Positions 33,477 through 44,800 of a stretch of 64,000 nucleotides of DNA are shown here, in pieces. Below the pieces are notes generated by a model. That model worked only from the letters and a program-made list of their open reading frames with translations. It did not search any database and was not told where the DNA came from. The position numbers and the translations under genes were made by a program. Origin of the DNA: Coleophoma eucalyptorum. Lineage: Eukaryota > Ascomycota > Leotiomycetes > Helotiales > Dermateaceae. The number at the start of each line of letters is the position of its first letter. Within the stretch, counting starts at the first letter, position 1. Where the stretch lies: the NCBI GenBank assembly GCA_026120035.1, contig JALRME010000001.1, forward strand, positions 186,001 through 250,000, written 5' to 3'.

Positions 33477-34212
33477 CTAGAAGGATCCCCAGTAGTGAAG
33501 TTCATAGTCAGCTTGTGGTTTCCACAGTGTCGACGGCGTGTACACAGGAATTGGAGAAGCAGCTAGAGAGTAATCAGCCAAGTTATATACAATAACACTC
33601 TACAGTTTCACTTACTTGGGAGCTGCCCAGGCAGGCCAGGTGGACTAGTAGTAAGCGTGACCAAGCTGGTATAGGCGGTAGGTTCCTCATTTTCGACCAG
33701 AGTTGGGATATCATAGTTGGCATCATTGCCACTGCCCGGTGTTGCAATCAAATTACTGATTTGGTTGACCGCTTTAGTTCCGTTCTCTATCCAGATGGAG
33801 AAGTCTTCTATGCTGACTTTTGCTGCAAATGTTAAGTCGTTTTCTTGAATATTAATCGGCGACCATCTCGTTCCGTGGATGGATCTGGTGAAATTCTTAA
33901 ATGCCAGAATTTTGAGTGCTACGCTACCAGTATCAGGTGTGAACTTGTTCTGTCCATACTGATCGATGTTAAAGCCGTAGGAACTATCCTACGAGCGAAA
34001 ATTCTCCCAGGTAATATTAGTTCCGAAACCCGAAACCTCAGGATATGTCTTGATAAATGCAATCTCGTTACCATAGAGAATTGAAGTATTGGCAGCATAC
34101 TGCATGATTGTCAGATAGCTTCCTATACATGGCAGGTGTAAGGTAAAGAACTTACGACATTCGTAATAGATGCAGATACGTTGAGGCTACCATTGAGATC
34201 CAGATCCAACAT
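33477..34212 (-). pseudogene. Unknown N-glycosylation-rich protein interrupted by one stop
   Basis: Model: complement(join(33477..33562,33616..34099,34156..34212)), 208 codons plus stop, with introns of 53 and 56 nt. The frame is open across all exons except for a single TAG at 33989-33991, between ITWENFRS and DSSYGFNID. It has several N-x-S/T sites near the N-terminus (NGSLNVSASIT, NTS, NIT) but no hydrophobic signal peptide. No domain is recognised. No GT-AG pair can remove the stop. It is either a gene with a fresh nonsense mutation, a readthrough case, or a base-calling error. It lies next to the frameshifted UNC93-like gene. Confidence 0.5.
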
Positions 34213-35846
34213 GATTACAGACCAGATCAGTTATCAAGGCGTGGTTGGTAGAGCTTTAAGAAATATTTTGGGACTTCTGAAAACCTGAGGTTAGGGTTAT
34301 AATGCCAAAGTTTGATATTGATATCTTGTTTTTTATGTTTCCTAACACAGTTTTCTATTTACAAAGTCTTTAAATCAAAGGGTAATAAAGGCGAGAAGCA
34401 CATCCAACGTCGAAATCATCATTATTATGTTTATCGTTATCGTTATCGCAATTATCAATAGCACCGTCCATCTGGAATAATAGCCATTAATAGACTCATC
34501 CTAGCAAAAATTCAAACGTACCTATTGTCCTATATCGAAGCATTATCATGAGCTCTACCAAGTTGGGGAGTATAGCCAACATGCCCATCTTTACACGAAG
34601 CTCCTCTGGCAACGTACCGATGATAGAGGTATTAAGACTCTTTTCTCAGTGACTTCTTTTCCTCTTCCTCTTCCTACCAGTTAATAGCAGCTTTCAGATC
34701 AACGGGAAGCTAGATGCTAGTCTTCAGATCTGCATCCTTACCCAATCTCTGCTTTTTGGCGTCAAGCTCAAAAAAAGCACAATTTGGTGGGTCTTTGCAG
34801 CAAGTATCTTGAGTAGCTAGATGACTTTGAATGATGTATTAGTGATGTTCAGATTGATGTCTTCAATCATATCATATGGGATTTTGCCATCTCAATTGGC
34901 GATATACGAAATCCATGCACGAGATTATCCAAGATAGTAGTCACATCTCTTTACGATCCGCCGCAAATGTGGTAGTACTCAAAGGAATCGTCAATATGCT
35001 TGCTGAATCCCAGACTGATGGGAAAATTCGCGAGATGGGGTTACAAGTAAAGCGACACATTGCTCTTACATCCTTCGGCTGCCAGTCAAAGCTTAGCATG
35101 ACAGTAGAAATATAGGGCTTGGGTTCCCGTCTGTAGCCCTTTCCCTTCAGCTCGCTCCATCTGCTTGATCAGGGCTTATAGCTCTAGCGAGAGCTGTGCG
35201 AAAGAGACACAAACCATTGCTGTCCAAAGCGTGCGCCCATGCAGTATAATTGTAATTTGGTTTCGCGTTGTTGTTCATGAAGAGGATAATTGTAGAAGTC
35301 CGCCGAAAAAACTTTTGCTAACAACCTAGTAGTTCAGCTCTGGCATGCACGCGGCACAGAAGTTAAGAGTACTAGACGAATGGAAGTGCATCAATTGTCG
35401 AGCCGAGGCGAGATATAGTTGTATGACATAAAGATTGACATCAGTATGATATCATAGTTCCTGAGTATTTGTATATGCTGTAGTATGTATGTCAATGGTC
35501 ACTTGGCATTTTTCACGTACGGGACGAGAGAGCCTATCATGTTTCCTGCCTGTGGATGTAAGGCTTACTCTTGAATACTGTAAGGGAACACTAAACCGAC
35601 GTAATAAATTGTAGAATATCAAAGCGGGTCGCTCTAAGCACTGGATTCTGCCTGCATACTACATATACGACGTCGTAGTGAGCCTCTGATTGTCTATAAG
35701 TACAAGAGTCTTTCCTCGTAGTCGAAGCAATCTAGATATCATTCATCCTGATTATAAAGACTTGTCTGCTTGAGTACAATATTAGGAGCTACATATTTAT
35801 ACAAGATATATATCTTTCAAAGCCATTCGGACCAAAAACTCCAACA
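34213..35846. other. Gene-poor region
   Basis: 1.6 kb with only short frames (the longest at 34876-35115). A CGTTATCGTTATCG run lies at about 34430-34450. I find no domain and no repeat unit long enough to name. Confidence 0.4.
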
Positions 35847-36365
35847 ATGCGTCTCGCTAGCGTTGCACTACTCGGCCTTGCTGCCTTCCTACCCAAAACC
35901 CTCGCCCAAGTACGGTTCTCAGGAGAATGGTCCATTACAGCCTATTCGGAGAGCGACTGCAAAGGAGACAACATCGGCTCCATGAGTGGTAGTTTCGCGA
36001 ATGACGCCGACGGCAAGCGGACAGGTGCTAACGGCTGTCTTGCTACGAACGACGGCAGGGTCGCCAATAGCTTCTATATCGACTTTACGGACACCGAGGG
36101 CAATGGCAATGGCAATAGCTACGTCATTGGCGAAGGCTTTAGTGAGTGCACAGGCCCGGGAACCTATTATGATGGCGCCCAGCCAGGCCTGGAAAGGAAC
36201 TCCTGTCAACATACGTCAGGAAGCGGATGTTTTGGTATTTCGAAGTATAAACAGTCGGTCATTCTCTTCAGTGGTGATGATACTACGTGTCTGGGTATTG
36301 CTAAGGAGCGACGCGGACGTTGGCCAGATGACGTGATCGGTGCGAGGAACGTAACGCTTGCATGA
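35847..36365 (+). CDS. Small secreted protein with six cysteines
   Basis: A single-exon gene of 172 aa. Its signal peptide is MRLASVALLGLAAFLPKTLAQ, with cleavage after Ala-Leu-Ala or Gln21. The mature protein of about 150 residues begins VRFSGEW and has six Cys (in SDCKG, NGCLA, SECTG, NSCQH, SGCFG, TTCLG), enough for three disulfides, and a Gly/Asn-rich middle. It has no known catalytic motif. Size, secretion and Cys content fit the broad small-secreted-protein class of fungi, but a role cannot be assigned. It stands alone in a gene-poor region. Confidence 0.75.
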   Translation: MRLASVALLGLAAFLPKTLAQVRFSGEWSITAYSESDCKGDNIGSMSGSFANDADGKRTGANGCLATNDGRVANSFYIDFTDTEGNGNGNSYVIGEGFSECTGPGTYYDGAQPGLERNSCQHTSGSGCFGISKYKQSVILFSGDDTTCLGIAKERRGRWPDDVIGARNVTLA

Positions 36366-38243
36366 GAAGCAAAGGTGACAGCTTGGAAGTATAGTATTAG
36401 GTCTAATACGAGATACTAATGCAAACAAGGATGGGCGCAAAAAGTATAGTTCGTAATCAAGGTGAAGGATCCTTAGACAGTAAAGTAGATATTAGTAGGA
36501 AAGCCAAGTCAACAAGTACTTAGGATACTCACAAGGGCAAATGACTATTTACAACTATAATATTACTGTTGGGTTAGAATAATGTGTACCCGGCATGTGA
36601 CTTGATCACATAATCACATCCGTAGATAGGATAAATCCCCTTTCACGATACGTGTAGATAGAGAGAATCAACAACTACCTACGACACTGCACACCACGTA
36701 ATTAAAGCCTATGATGCTATCACGAGGTTTGCCCGTTGTAAACGTGCACCAACACTGACCAGTGGACGCACAGATCAGGACGCTACGTACTATACTCCCT
36801 GTGTTCGTGCACCCTCTATAGTACTGTTAGATGTCACAGGCAGAGTGACGTGCAAGCAATAGATAAGTAGGGTACACACTGGTAGGTCCTAGTTGTTATT
36901 CAGACCAATCTCTGAAGCTTCTTCAATCAAAGGGGGTCAAAGATATATATGTATATTTATGGTTCCCCCGCCTAGCTCGCTAATGCCGTATGACCTCGCT
37001 TGGACCTATAACATAGTCTTTGATCTTGTTTTATTGTATAAGTCTATATATATAAGTGTTCTAAGGTAATTTAGAAGTTCTAGCCGAGTAAGCTCTTTCT
37101 AAGCGACAGTACGTCTATTAGGTTACTATAAGCCAGAGACAAAGTATATTTGTTAATATTCTTTACTATTAGATCAAGTATTTCGTCCGTGAAATACAAT
37201 CTCTAGATGCTATAGGTATTGCTCGAGGAGGTGGTAGATAGAAGGCCAATAAAGAGTAGAAATAGAAGACAAGAAACAGGTGTAAACTAGGTACCCTTGG
37301 CCTGTAAAGGAGTAGCCTTAAGCCCCTGAATCCCTAGATCGCCCATTTCACCTTGGATATCCTTAGGTATATTCTCAAGAAATTATAGGCCGTAAATACT
37401 TTGCATAATATTTTAAGCTAATCGACTTATATGATCACTTCTTACGCTTAGATGTTATCTATTAATAGGTCGTTATAGGTTGTAGGGTTAAACCTATAGT
37501 CGTAAAGAAGAACGATAGCATACCATTTTACTCTGGGAAACCATATAAGGAGGCCCGTACGGTTGGTGGTCGGGGAGGTGGTGGATGTTCGTATTAAGGA
37601 TTTGCTACGAGTACCCTATCCTCTGTAGGAGTGGACAGGAGCAGTGGTAGTGGCAGTAGTTGTAGTAAGCGACTCGTTTACAGTGTAAGTGGGATCTGAG
37701 GTTGGAGGCGTGCACACGGGCTCGGTAGGCGAGTGCACAGTCGGCCGGAGGGTGACCAGCAGGGTAATCTAGGGCCGTAGGGTCGCGGGCAACAGTAGTC
37801 TTTCTTAGCCGAGAGGAGTGAGGTAACGCATCGGGATGATAGGGGCGATCTTGAAGTCAAGCTTGGTAGACAGCTACAGATCTTCAATCGAACTCCTTAC
37901 CCTTAAAACGGCGGTAGCCGGGCCGCCAGGGGATGCTAAGGGTAGGGAAAGAGGAATGTGCGCTATAATTTGACCACCCTGCGAGCCTGCCAATCCTATA
38001 GCTTTTGATTTGCCAATCCCATTTACCGATATCCTTAGTCTTTTCGTAGGCTAATAGCTATATGTGGCTTGCAGAATACTAAGACATATGGTTCTTTCGC
38101 TTCTGCGTTGTACCGATGCCTTCTATCACCTTTCCTCGGGAACCAAACCGGCTAGCTGTGCACTTTGGCAGCATCCAAACGAACTGACACCCGCAATTAC
38201 CAGGTGAGTCCTTCCAGCCTTTCGTAACGTCTACCCCTACACG
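36366..38243. repeat. Degenerate, TpA-rich sequence (possible decayed mobile element)
   Basis: About 1.9 kb without a credible ORF. The stretch 36950-37520 is dense in TA dinucleotides (runs like TATATATAAG and TTATAGGTTGTAGGG), as left by RIP-type mutation. The adjoining 37560-37950 is by contrast G-rich with GGTGGT/GTAGTGG motifs. I see no terminal repeats or reverse transcriptase motif, so the assignment is tentative. Confidence 0.3.
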
Positions 38244-38669
38244 TTAAGAGACTTCGCTAAATGCATAGCGAGTAACTTGGCAGTACGGGAGGTTATCCCA
38301 TCGTTCTCGTGTAAAAGGGACTCTGTACAAGTGTTCATCATCCCAATCGAAGAGTTGTTGAATTAGCCCAGCCCACGTTGGCCGCTCAAACCACGTACGG
38401 CTCATACGCTAGTCTCTCGGGATATGATATGGCCCGTTGTAATACTGGCCAATCCATCTGCTGCAAATCCCATAATTGTAGCTCTCTAAGGCCTTTGGCG
38501 GTGGCGAAGACAGCTTTCCTTGCTCGTACTTTAGCACCTCTATAGTAAATGACAAGTGGCATATTCGACGAATCCGATCAAGCTTATGATCATCTTTCGA
38601 CGAGCCATACCTCTGCAAGATCTTGGCAATCTCATTGATCCCATTATAGAGTCGAGTAATATTACTCAC
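38244..38669 (-). pseudogene. Remnant of an unknown gene, one in-frame stop
   Basis: An 86-codon frame from 38669 ends in TAG after YHIPRD. The same frame continues open for about 54 codons with coding-like content (MSRTWFERPTW, LFDWDDEHLYRVPFTRERWDNLPY) to a stop at 38244. The two halves therefore look like one disrupted protein. A stop closes the frame just upstream of 38669, so the 5' part is missing or in another exon. I recognise no domain. It lies about 130 bases downstream of the NLR gene. Confidence 0.4.
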
Positions 38670-38802
38670 TTCGCGCCGACGCTCTTTAGAATTATAGATA
38701 AGTTAGAGGGGAAATAATTTTCTATTACATGTCCGACGCGATTTCTGGCACGTCCGTGGCACATGCCACAATGTCTGGGTTATGCCATAACCGACGAAAC
38801 AC

Positions 38803-41800
38803 TTATTCCTGTAGAAACAGCCGTTGAAGCCCATAAAAGTCTTCTGATTCAGATGCCCCATTTATCAATAAGAGCTGCTCTGCCCTTCCATATCCATTAA
38901 GTGCTGCAAGTTGTAAGGCAGTCCACCCACTTCTGCTCGCTACCTCTACGTCTACTCCTTTCTCAAGCAGCAGCTGTAGGACCGCCACATGCCCGTTCTT
39001 AGCAGCCAGCAACAGTGGAGTAAAACCTTCACTGTCCTTCGAGTCCGCCCCCACCTTACCTGTGTCAAGCAGCAACTGCACGACAGCCGTATGCCCGTTT
39101 TTAGCAGCACACATCAATGGTGTCCGATCGGAATTGTTATGTTTTGAGTCGATCTTAACACTGCCTATATCTAGTAGCTGCTGTACGACACCAGTATGCC
39201 CATTCTCAGACACGCAAGACATTGGAGTCTGCTCATCCTTGTCCATTGAATTGACCTCGAAATTACCTAGTTCAAGAAGTAGTTTGAAAATTTCGAGGTG
39301 GCCATTTTTAGCTGCGGTATGGATCGGTGTCCAGCCGTCCTTGTCAGCAACTATAACATTCGCCCCATTCTCAAGTAGTAGTTTGGAGATTTCGACGTGG
39401 CCATTCTGAGCTACGGCATGGATCGGTGTCCAGCCGTCCTTGTTAGCAACCGTGACATCTGCCCTATTCTCAATCAGAAGTTTGGAGATTTCGAGGTGGC
39501 CATTCTGAGCTACGGCATGGATCGGTGTCCAGCCGTCCTTGTCAGCAACTATAACATTCGCCCCATTCTCAAGTAGTAGTTTGGAGATTTCGAGGTGGCC
39601 ATTCTGAGCTGCGGCATGGATCGGTGTCCAGCCTTCCTTGTTCGCAACCATAACACTCGCCCCATTCTCAACAAGAAGTTTGGAGATTTCGAGGTGGCCA
39701 TTCTGAGCTGCCCTATGCATCGGTGTCCAGCCATCCTTATTAGCAACTATAACATTCGCCCCATTTTCAACTAGAAGTTCGGAGATTTCGAGGTGGCCAT
39801 TCTGAGCTGCCATATGGATCGGTGTCCAGCCGTCCTTGTTAGCAATCATAACATCTGCCCCATTCTCAATTAGAAGTTTGAAGATTTCGAGGTGGCCATT
39901 CTTAGCTGCCGTATAGATCGGTGTCCAGCCGTCCTTGTTAGCAATCGTGACATCTGCCCTATTCTCAATCAGAAGTTTGGAGATTTCGAGGTGGCCATTC
40001 ACAGCTGCTGTATAGATCGGTGTCCAGCCGTCCTTGTCAGCAATCGTGACATCTGCCCTATTCTCAATCAGAAGCTTGGAGATTTCGAGGTGGCCATTCT
40101 GAGCTACGGCATGGATCGGTGTCCAGCCGTCCTTGTCAGCAACTATAACATTCGCCCCATTCTCAAGTAGTAGTTTGGAGATTTCGAGGTGGCCATTCTG
40201 AGCTGCGGCATGGATCGGTGTCCAGCCTTCCTTGTTCGCAACTATGACATTCGCCCCATTTTCAATTAGAAGTTTAGAGATTTCGAGGTGGCCATTCTGA
40301 GCTGCCATATGGATCGGTGTCCAGCCGTCCTTGTTAGCAACCGTGACATCTGCCCTATTCTCAACCAGAAGTTTGGAGATTTCGAGGTGGCCATTCTGAG
40401 CTGCCATATGCATCGGTGTCCAACCGTCCTTGTCAGCAACCGTGACATCTGCCCTATTCTCAATCAGAAGTTTGGAGATTTCGAGGTGGCCATTCACAGC
40501 TGCTGTATAGATCGGTGTCCAGCCGTCCTTGTTCGCAACTATGACATTCGCCCCATTTTCAACTAGAAGTTTAGAGATTTCGAGGTGGCCATTCTGAGCT
40601 GCCATATGGATCGGTGTCCAGCCGTCCTTGTTAGCAACCGTGACATCCGCCCCATTCTCAACCAGAAGTTTGAAGATTTCGAGATGGCCATTCTGAGCTA
40701 CGGCATGGATCGGTATCCAGCCATCCTTATTAGCAACTATAACATTCGCCCCATTTTCAAGTAGTAGTTTGGAGATTTCGAGGTGGCCATTCTGAGCTAC
40801 GGCATGGATCGGTGTCCAGCCGTCCTTGTCAGCAACCATAACACTCGCCCCATTCTCAACAAGAAGTTTGGAGATTTCGAGGTGGCCATTCTGAGCTGCG
40901 GCATGGATCGGTGTCCAGCCTTCCTTGTTAGCAACTATGACATTCGCCCTATTTTCAACTAGAAGTTCGGACATTTCGAGGTGGCCATTCACAGCTGCGG
41001 TATGGATCGGTGTCCAGCCGTCCTTATCAGTAACTATAACATTCGCCCTATTTTCAAGTAGTAGTTTGGAGATTTCGAGGTGGCCATTCTGAGCTGCCAT
41101 ATGGATCGGTGTCCAGCCGCCCTTGTTAGCAACCGTGACATCTGCCCTATTCTCAACCAGAAGTTTGGAGATTTCGAGGTGGCCATTCTGAGCTGCCCAA
41201 TGGATCGGTGTCCAGCCGTCCTTATCAGCAGCTGTGACATCTGCCCCATTTTCAACTAGAAGTTTAGAGATTTCGAGGTGGCTATTCTTAGCTGCGATAT
41301 GGATCGGTGTCCAGCCGTCCTTGTCAGCAACTATAACATTCGCCCCTTTTTCAAGTAGTAGTTTGGAGATTTCGAGGTGGCCATTCTGAGCTGCGGCATG
41401 GATCGGTGTCCAGCCGTCCTTGTCAGCAACTGTGACATCCGCCCCATGCTCAACCAGGAGCTTTACAATCTCTAGGCTTCCTTTAAAAGCTGCAAAGTGA
41501 AGTGGTGTCCTGCCAATATCACTCTTAGCGGTCATATTTGCTCCCTTTTGTAGAATGATTCTAACGCTGTCGATATAACCATGCGATGATGCTAAGTGTA
41601 GTGGCGTTAGCCCACTCCTATCTCTGACCATGTAGTCATCACAATATTTAAGTATCAATTTCACAACATCTTCACTTCGTATATCATCCGCTAGCTGAGG
41701 AAGTGTATCGAAAAATGCCCCGTAAGTCAATGCCATGGGCGCTCTACGCTGGAAAGTCTCGTTATCTTCGCTGGGCTCTTGGGGTAAGTCAATTGTGGTT

Positions 41801-44800
41801 CCCCGTGTCGCTTGCTGTAAGAATAGATATTTGTTCCGTAAACTTTCGATATCGCTTTTATCGTTGCCCAATCCAAGATAATCTCCATTAAATTCAGGGT
41901 CTCGCTTAATATTCTTTCCAGAAGTATAATATGCTCGTTGTAGATGATTTAAATCTTTTTCATGGTGTAAGGCTTCGCCTTGGAAATTGGCCTTGTGTAT
42001 TGATCCTGTTTGCACTTGTTCTATAATTCCCTGGTGGATCACTTCAGTCTGCCTCAAATTCGTTCCACGATGAATAGCAGTCAATGTCTCTATGGTCCTG
42101 TTATGCCGATATTCTAACTTTGCCAGAAGTTGTAGTGCTAATGTCTTTTCTGTTGTTGCGAAAGTCGCCATGATAGCATAATCAAATATCCCTCCGCGAA
42201 AATTGGCATTTGCTCCATTTTCCAATAGATACTTGGCCATCTTGTAGTGTTTCCGGTAGGCTGCGGCTTGCAAAGCAGAACCATATTCCCCTCCTTTATG
42301 GTTTATATCCGCTCCTTTGGCCACGAGCATTACTACGAGTGACATGTGTTCGTTGTACGCAGCGGCCTGAAGCGCTGAGCCATAGAATCCCCCTTGAACA
42401 TTAACGTCGGCACCAGCTTCTAGTAGCTGTTCCACTACTCTAATATGACCAATTAAAAGCAGCTGCTTGTAACGGACTCCCGAAATGGCCACCCTGAACA
42501 GTGATATCCATCCCGTGTGCTTGTAAGGCCGCAACAATATCCCAGCTGCCTCCATACGCAGCTGCCTGGAGTGCGTTTCCAAAGTAACCTCCAGGCATAT
42601 TCAATCCTCCCGCTAGGCGAATCAACCTTTCTAGTAATTCCTTGGGTCCAGTCATTGCTGCCGCCTGTAGTTCACTTGTGTAATCTCTGGTTGTGCTTCG
42701 AGAATTCACCGCTTTCTGTTCCTCTAAATGCAAGTGGCTCTCGAGTAATAATTTCAGGATGTCGATCCCTTCTAGAGAGTTTTTGGCTGCTGATGTGATT
42801 ATTTCTTTGTCGATAGGAACTGCGATTCCTTCTCGTAGAAAAAGGCTCATCATCTGGAGCCCCCCTAGGGGATTCTTTGCTGCTTCGCAAATCACCATCT
42901 TGCTAATAAATCCCTTTCCGCCGCGGCGGAGTAGTATTTTCATGGTCTTTGGACCATCTTTCCAATTTCTAGCGGCTGCAACAAAAATATTCTTAACGTC
43001 CCTTTGACGTCCAAGCTCATAATGCTCCAAAAGCACTTCGAATACATCTGGAGCCGTGGCGGCCGCAATCTCGAGTTCTCTTGTGCGATTGAATAGATCC
43101 CCTTTGCCTTTAGAAGATAAAAGATACTTTATCAACCATCCTATATCAAAGAGCGTGGCAATCTCTCGTGATGTAGTTAACAACTTAGCTGGTTCCATTG
43201 ATAGATACAGATGAGCGCCTATCCATAGCCTTGTTATCCGACTTTGAGGACGCAAGAGTATTTCCAATCGACTGATCAATCCAGCAATCTCACTTTCAGA
43301 CTGAATGTGAGAATACCAGTGTTTGGACGCATATCTAAGAAACGGGTCTGTTCGAAATAATAATTCCCACCCAGGTGAATTACCGGGAATCGCCTGGCGT
43401 TCATGATCATCGAATCCTAAATAGATGATACAGACACTTGCTAGATATAGATCCGGGTCTAGATTGTCCCATGGGTGATATTGTAATAGGACACGTTGCT
43501 CACGAATGTGATCTCCTAAAGAATTATGAATCAGGTAGATTGTATCATCGACAACTCGCAAAAGTCCCCTTGCTGCATTTTCGACTGAGTGTGTAGTAAG
43601 CTTGCGGAGACGCTTCTGAATGGAACCCATATCCGTGTCTGCACGGCTGGGATCTATCGCGATGGCCAGTTGTAGTTCCTCAAGCCTCAATGGTCGATGG
43701 GCGTATACCACCCAGATCAAGATCTTTCGATAAACTTCCTCAGCAAGTAAGGCTGATAGCAGCTTCTCATACATATAAGACAGCGTTTTTGGGATACGTT
43801 TTATGAGATCCTCCACTTGCTCTTCATTTGGAAGATTCAAAGAACGGAGTTCTTTCAAAACGACATGGATCCACAGGAAGGTATCACCTGTGTGCAGGAC
43901 TAGTAATTCAGTGATCCAGTCTCGCATGTCGTCAAATTCTTCTGGTAACGTTTTCGTCTCGGAAGCTATAACTTTGTGTAAATCTGCTGCTGATGCTGAA
44001 AGACGAAATTCAGAAAAATCATTAAATCTCAAGGTGGCCATGGTTTTTCGTGGTTGGCTTGATATTAGGAATTTCACTCTTGTAGTACTATCATCCACCC
44101 TCCTGATGAAATAGTCATGGATCCGATTTAGAAATTCGGTCTTCTCTGTGCCAGTATCGCACTCGTCAAGGGCATCAATGATGCAATAAACGGTTCGAGC
44201 ATTTGGTCGTTGTATTAGGCCTTGAAAGAGGGCCCAAAGACTAGAAATAGGTGCCGACAAGAATGCTTTGGCATCTTGATAGGCCGAAGGAAGGTAATCG
44301 AAAGCGTCAGGATGATCTAAAAGTTGTACAATCAGGGAGCGCAGAATCGCCGTTGCCGTTCTTAAATTTTCATCCTGACTAGAGCAGAAGAAGTAGATAA
44401 CCTTGTTAAGGGGTTTCCTTAAGTTTTCTTCCAAATGTCGCATAAAGAATTTGCAGAGCACCGATTTGCCCGACGCAGGTTCTCCAATAAGCTGCAGGAG
44501 CACCGACACGCTAGAGCGCTGCCATTCAACTATCTCGGGTGTTTTTAAGAACCAAGCAAGAGTACCTTTAACTGCTGGTGGCACCTTGTACTTCATAAAG
44601 TCTTCATATGGAGGCTGATTCAGATCGGTCACGATCCGCGTTTGATCTCGAGAGAGTCCTAAGTACATAAGCCATGAAAACAACAGATGGTGAATTTTAT
44701 CTGTGCTACGACGTACTCTGACCTTCAAACCGATCTTCGATCACCTTAGGCGCTTCCTTGACGAGGTTCTGAAGGCGCACCATTACGCTAAGATAGTTAT

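Noticed and set aside
39238..41418. Regular 99-bp spacing resembling a CRISPR-like or satellite array
   Set aside because: The units are in-frame ankyrin codons of one long minus-strand ORF; open frames on the other strand are by-products of the repeat.
38803..44728. Two separate genes, one NACHT and one ankyrin
   Set aside because: The NACHT frame already ends in ankyrin units, and the next frame resumes exactly at the following ankyrin residue after a one-base shift, so one gene is the simpler reading.
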